From positions 39,953 through 103,952 of the forward strand of contig NZ_SOHA01000042.1 of the NCBI RefSeq assembly GCF_004403065.1: DNA of 64,000 bases. The letters run 5' to 3'. Within the stretch, counting starts at the first letter, position 1, and the number at the start of each line of letters is the position of its first letter. Shown here in pieces: positions 61,231 through 64,000 of this stretch. The position numbers were made by a program, and so were the translations under genes. The notes under the pieces were generated by a model, which made no database searches, was not told where the DNA came from, and saw only the letters and a list, made by a program, of their open reading frames with translations. The DNA comes from Cryobacterium cryoconiti. GTDB taxonomy: Bacteria > Actinomycetota > Actinomycetes > Actinomycetales > Microbacteriaceae.

Positions 61231-62124
61231 CTACAGAGACGAGGAGCGCTTGCCCGCGCGCCCGGCAGCACCCCGGCCCGCTGCGCCCGGACCGTCGAGG
61301 AACTCGAGCACGTCCGGCATGAGGCGGGGATCCGTGCTCGCCGCCAGGTGGCCCTTGCCGGGGTACAGGATCAGCCGGCCGTTCGGGATGAGCGCCGCCG
61401 TGTCCCGGAACAGGTCGGGCGGATAGAAGCCGTCCCGGTCGCCGCCGATCACCAGGGTGGGCGCTTCGATCTCTCCCAGCCGTCCGCGCAGGTTGAAGGC
61501 GTCATCCGCGCGGATGGTGGTGATCAGGTCCGGACTGGACCGGCCGAACATCATCGGGCCCAGCAACCACCCCATTCCCGCCGCCAGCCGGCTCGGCGAA
61601 TTGTCGCCGCTGATGCGGAACATCTCCCGGCTGGCCTGCCGCGGTCGCCCGGCGAGCACCTCCTCCGCGACGCGTCGCATGACCTTCCGAGCATTGGGCC
61701 CCATCGCGTAGGCCGCCGAGACGAGGATCAGCCGTTGCACCACATCGGGGTGGTCGGCGGCGAGCTGCAGGGCCATGCTCCCTCCGGTCGAGGTGCCCAT
61801 CACGTCGACGGGCCCCGGGAACTCCAGGCGCAGGGCGTCGGCGTAGTCCCGCGCGATGTCGGCCATCCCGGCGTTCGGGTCGAGGCCTGCATGCGGGGTC
61901 AACCGGAGCACCCGGTGCCGGGTCGCCAGCGGCATCAGCATCTGGGCGGCGAACATGCGCTCCAAGCCGACCGCCGGCTCGTAGTTCTGCAGGAGGCCGG
62001 GGATCGCCACCAGCGGCGTGCCCGCACCGAACCTCAGATAGGGCATCCCGCCGAGCAGGGTGCCGGTTCGCCGCACCTGGGAGTGCGCATCGGTGGCTTT
62101 CTTCGTTTCTGTCATGGGGGGCAT
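61231..62124 (-). CDS. Alpha/beta fold hydrolase
   Basis: A 297-residue hydrolase from ATG 62124 (MPPMTETKKATD) behind GAAAGGG. The fold shows PLVAIPGLLQNYEPAVG near the oxyanion region, the nucleophile serine in VDVMGTSTGGSMALQL, the acid in TLVIGGDRDGFYPPDLF and the histidine in ILYPGKGHLAAS. All three catalytic residues are present. The substrate is unknown. The C-terminal tail is Ala/Gly/Arg-rich. Confidence 0.88.
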   Translation of the reverse strand: MPPMTETKKATDAHSQVRRTGTLLGGMPYLRFGAGTPLVAIPGLLQNYEPAVGLERMFAAQMLMPLATRHRVLRLTPHAGLDPNAGMADIARDYADALRLEFPGPVDVMGTSTGGSMALQLAADHPDVVQRLILVSAAYAMGPNARKVMRRVAEEVLAGRPRQASREMFRISGDNSPSRLAAGMGWLLGPMMFGRSSPDLITTIRADDAFNLRGRLGEIEAPTLVIGGDRDGFYPPDLFRDTAALIPNGRLILYPGKGHLAASTDPRLMPDVLEFLDGPGAAGRGAAGRAGKRSSSL

Positions 62125-62262
62125 CGAATCGACCCTTTCGTGTCGGTGACTGTTCGGAGGCGCACAGCCGGCTCCGCGGGAACCGTTGGTGACAGTACCC
62201 GCGCCCCGAGACGCCCGAAACCGCCGCCCCGGATCGCCCGGCACGGCAGCAGCGTCGGTGGT

Positions 62263-62338
62263 CAGCCCAGCCGCTCAGCCCAGCCGCTCAGCCCAGCCGC
62301 TCAGCCCAGCCGCTCAGCCCAGCCGCTCAGCCCAGCGG
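62263..62338. repeat. 13-bp tandem repeat across the monooxygenase stop
   Basis: CAGCCCAGCCGCT is repeated five times, followed by a partial sixth CAGCCCAGCGGG. The stop codon of the FAD monooxygenase (62327-62329, minus strand) lies in the repeat. The copies are perfect, so the array is young or actively maintained. Confidence 0.9.
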
Positions 62339-63925
62339 GTCGCTCGGGCCGAGGCCGATCAGGCGCAGCCAGCCGAGCAGTTGCAGGGGGTCGACGGATG
62401 CCGCGCGGAACCCGACATGGCCGTCGGGTCGCACGATGAGCACGCCCGTTCCTGGGCGGTCGGTCAGGCGGTGCACGTGGATGCGGGCATCCGTCAGCGC
62501 CGGGGTGAGAGGCGGGATCGCCGGGTCGGCCGCCGCCGCCTGCAGCAGGATGTGCACTCCCGGCCGCGCGAGCAGGTTGTGCAGCCGCACCCGCACTCCC
62601 GCGCAGGTGACCTCGGTGTCGGCCAGCCGGTCGCCCGGGTGCGGGCCGGTCGGAGCCGGCAGGCCGCCGTTGACCGAGAGCGGGCTGTGCCGGTAGCGCA
62701 GCCCGAACTGGGACAGGGTGCGCGCGCCGGCCGCCATCAGGCGCCGCCGCCGTATCAGCCACGGCAGCACGGGGGCGCCGATCGGCACGAGCACCGCGCG
62801 AAGGAACTGGGCCAACGGATGCCGGCTGGCCTCGGCCCAGAAGATGACGTGCGTCGCGCGCAGCACCCGCTGGTCGACGGGGCGCCGTTCGGCCTCGTAG
62901 GAGTTCAGCAACAGTTGCGGCGGGCGCGCAGCATTCTGCGCGAAGGCCAGCTTCCAGCCGAGGTTGAGGGCGTCCTGGATACCGAGGTTCATGCCCTGGC
63001 CGCCCGCCGGGGAGTGCGCATGGGCGGCATCGCCGGCGAGGAAGAACGGCCCGCGACGAAAATGCGTGGCCAGCCGGTGCTGCAGTCGCACCGGGGCCGA
63101 CCAGACGACCGTCCTGATGCGGGCCGGCAGCCGGGCGGCGTCGAGCAGCGCCTGCAGTTCGGCCCGCGGCACGTGAGCACCGGGCTGCCCGAACGCGGCC
63201 GGCGCCCGGCCCGCGGGACGGGAGGCCAGCATCCGCCAGACCGCGCGCTCACCACGCGCGAACAGGAACAGCACCCCGCTTCGCGCGGCGGCGACATGCG
63301 CAACGGTCGGCTCGAGCGAGTCGCCGACGCCGGCCTGCGGGCCCAGGTGCGGGCCCAGCTCGAGGTCGGCGAGCACGACCTCCTCGGCGTAGTCGCCGCC
63401 GCGCCACGCCCCCACCCGGCCGCGCACCATGCTGGCGGCGCCGTCGCAGCCCACCAGGTAGCGGTACGGGATCTCCTCCTGCACCCCCTCCCGGCGGATG
63501 ACCGCGCGCCGGGGCTGCAGCCGGAACCCCCGCAGCTCGGTTCCCCGCTCGATGCTCACACCGCGTGCCTCGAGCGCCTGGGCGAACACGGCCTCCACAT
63601 CGGCCTGGCGGATCACGAGCAGGTGCGGGAAGGCCGTGCCGGGCAGGTCGAGCGCTTCGACGTGCACGGTCACGACCCGCGAACGCAGGTGCAGTTGCGC
63701 GGAGGCGGTGGTGTCGCCGCGGGCGAGGAGGGCATCCGTCACGCCCAGGGGACGCAGCAGCTCGAGCGTGCGCGGATGCATCAACAGCGCTTTCGACGGC
63801 CGGAACAGCTCGGCCCGGCGCTCGATGACGCGCACCCGGGCCCCGTGGTCGTGCGCCTGCAGGGCCAGGGCCAGCCCGGTGGGGCCGGCCCCCACCACGA
63901 GGATCTCGGCGGCCGACCCGCTCAC
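62327..63925 (-). CDS. FAD-dependent aromatic-type monooxygenase
   Basis: A 532-residue class A flavoprotein hydroxylase. The FAD-binding GxGxxG is VVGAGPTGLALALQAHDHG at the N-terminus. The second motif is YLVGCDGAASMVRGRVG. The third, FFLAGDAAHAHSPAGGQGMN, is followed by LGIQDALNLGWKLAFAQ. The C-terminal ~130 residues are a thioredoxin-like domain as in phenol hydroxylases. Members hydroxylate aromatic rings or polyketides with NAD(P)H and O2; the substrate is unknown. The last codons lie in the tandem repeat, so the C-terminus may vary. Confidence 0.9.
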   Translation of the reverse strand: MSGSAAEILVVGAGPTGLALALQAHDHGARVRVIERRAELFRPSKALLMHPRTLELLRPLGVTDALLARGDTTASAQLHLRSRVVTVHVEALDLPGTAFPHLLVIRQADVEAVFAQALEARGVSIERGTELRGFRLQPRRAVIRREGVQEEIPYRYLVGCDGAASMVRGRVGAWRGGDYAEEVVLADLELGPHLGPQAGVGDSLEPTVAHVAAARSGVLFLFARGERAVWRMLASRPAGRAPAAFGQPGAHVPRAELQALLDAARLPARIRTVVWSAPVRLQHRLATHFRRGPFFLAGDAAHAHSPAGGQGMNLGIQDALNLGWKLAFAQNAARPPQLLLNSYEAERRPVDQRVLRATHVIFWAEASRHPLAQFLRAVLVPIGAPVLPWLIRRRRLMAAGARTLSQFGLRYRHSPLSVNGGLPAPTGPHPGDRLADTEVTCAGVRVRLHNLLARPGVHILLQAAAADPAIPPLTPALTDARIHVHRLTDRPGTGVLIVRPDGHVGFRAASVDPLQLLGWLRLIGLGPSDPLG

Positions 63926-64000
63926 CGCCGCGAGCCCCGACCTGCGCCGCGCCGTGCGCTCTGCGCGGCGCCCTGCCCCGCTCTCCGCACCGCCGGAACG

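Noticed and set aside
63926..64000. A further gene at the right edge
   Set aside because: The 75 bp beyond the monooxygenase start are too short and show no convincing coding or control signal.

Overview
This window is about two-thirds G+C and is almost wholly coding. It holds 49 protein genes (one cut by the left edge, one broken by a stop codon) and no rRNA, tRNA, phage, transposase or CRISPR locus that I can see. The contents fit a chromosomal region of a high-G+C actinobacterium, most likely Microbacteriaceae (Cryobacterium or a close relative). The supporting points are a mycothiol-dependent formaldehyde dehydrogenase, an LCP protein, a DUF222-HNH protein, a 180-kDa-class NAD-glutamate dehydrogenase, an actinobacterial-type heliorhodopsin, and dispersed TCTCGACAGGCTCGACCACC repeats. 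The genus is inference.

Layout. 1-5.6 kb: end of an amino-acid ABC ATPase, two TerC membrane proteins flanking a Pr6Pr membrane protein and a winged-helix regulator, a cupin protein, a DUF2834 protein and a secreted HNH nuclease. 5.6-9.8 kb: sbcDC, reading left. 9.8-15.9 kb: a complete fructose phosphotransferase unit reading right (fruR, fruK, fruA, then ptsI and ptsH), with a near-consensus promoter and an AT-rich dyad facing sbcD. 15.9-23.7 kb: a TM0106-type RecB-like nuclease/helicase, a small unknown gene coupled to an FHA protein, and an MFS exporter coupled to a TspO-like protein. 23.7-32.3 kb: an LCP protein, a glyoxalase-family pseudogene, a HAD phosphatase, an oligopeptidase B-like S9 peptidase, a SNF2 helicase and a flavodoxin-like protein.

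32.4-39.5 kb: two paralogous membrane-anchored GGDEF-EAL proteins overlapping by 4 bp, a lipoprotein and a DUF222-HNH protein. 39.5-49.2 kb: a repeat array, a P2-type cation ATPase, a DUF6328 protein, a thermonuclease, an orphan DarT-like ADP-ribosyltransferase with an added zinc-finger-like N-terminus, an FdhF/YdeP molybdoenzyme, an AtoE-like fatty-acid transporter and a 36-residue Cys4 mini-protein. 49.3-57.6 kb: mscR coupled to an MBL hydrolase, the large NAD-glutamate dehydrogenase, a quinone oxidoreductase and a small membrane protein. 57.6-64 kb: an EEP-family hydrolase, a MOSC protein, heliorhodopsin, a GyrI-like protein, a small Cys-rich protein, an alpha/beta hydrolase and an FAD monooxygenase.

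The best leads are outside ordinary annotation. (1) Two intergenic palindromes (28477-28562 and 57175-57255) share a related core, including a covarying inner hairpin, but have unrelated yet self-complementary outer arms. (2) The motif CGGATGYC and its complement recur far above my hand estimate of chance on both strands. (3) The DarT-like enzyme has no antitoxin beside it. (4) A 36-residue zinc-ribbon gene sits just upstream of mscR. (5) Many gene ends and junctions are built of short tandem duplications.
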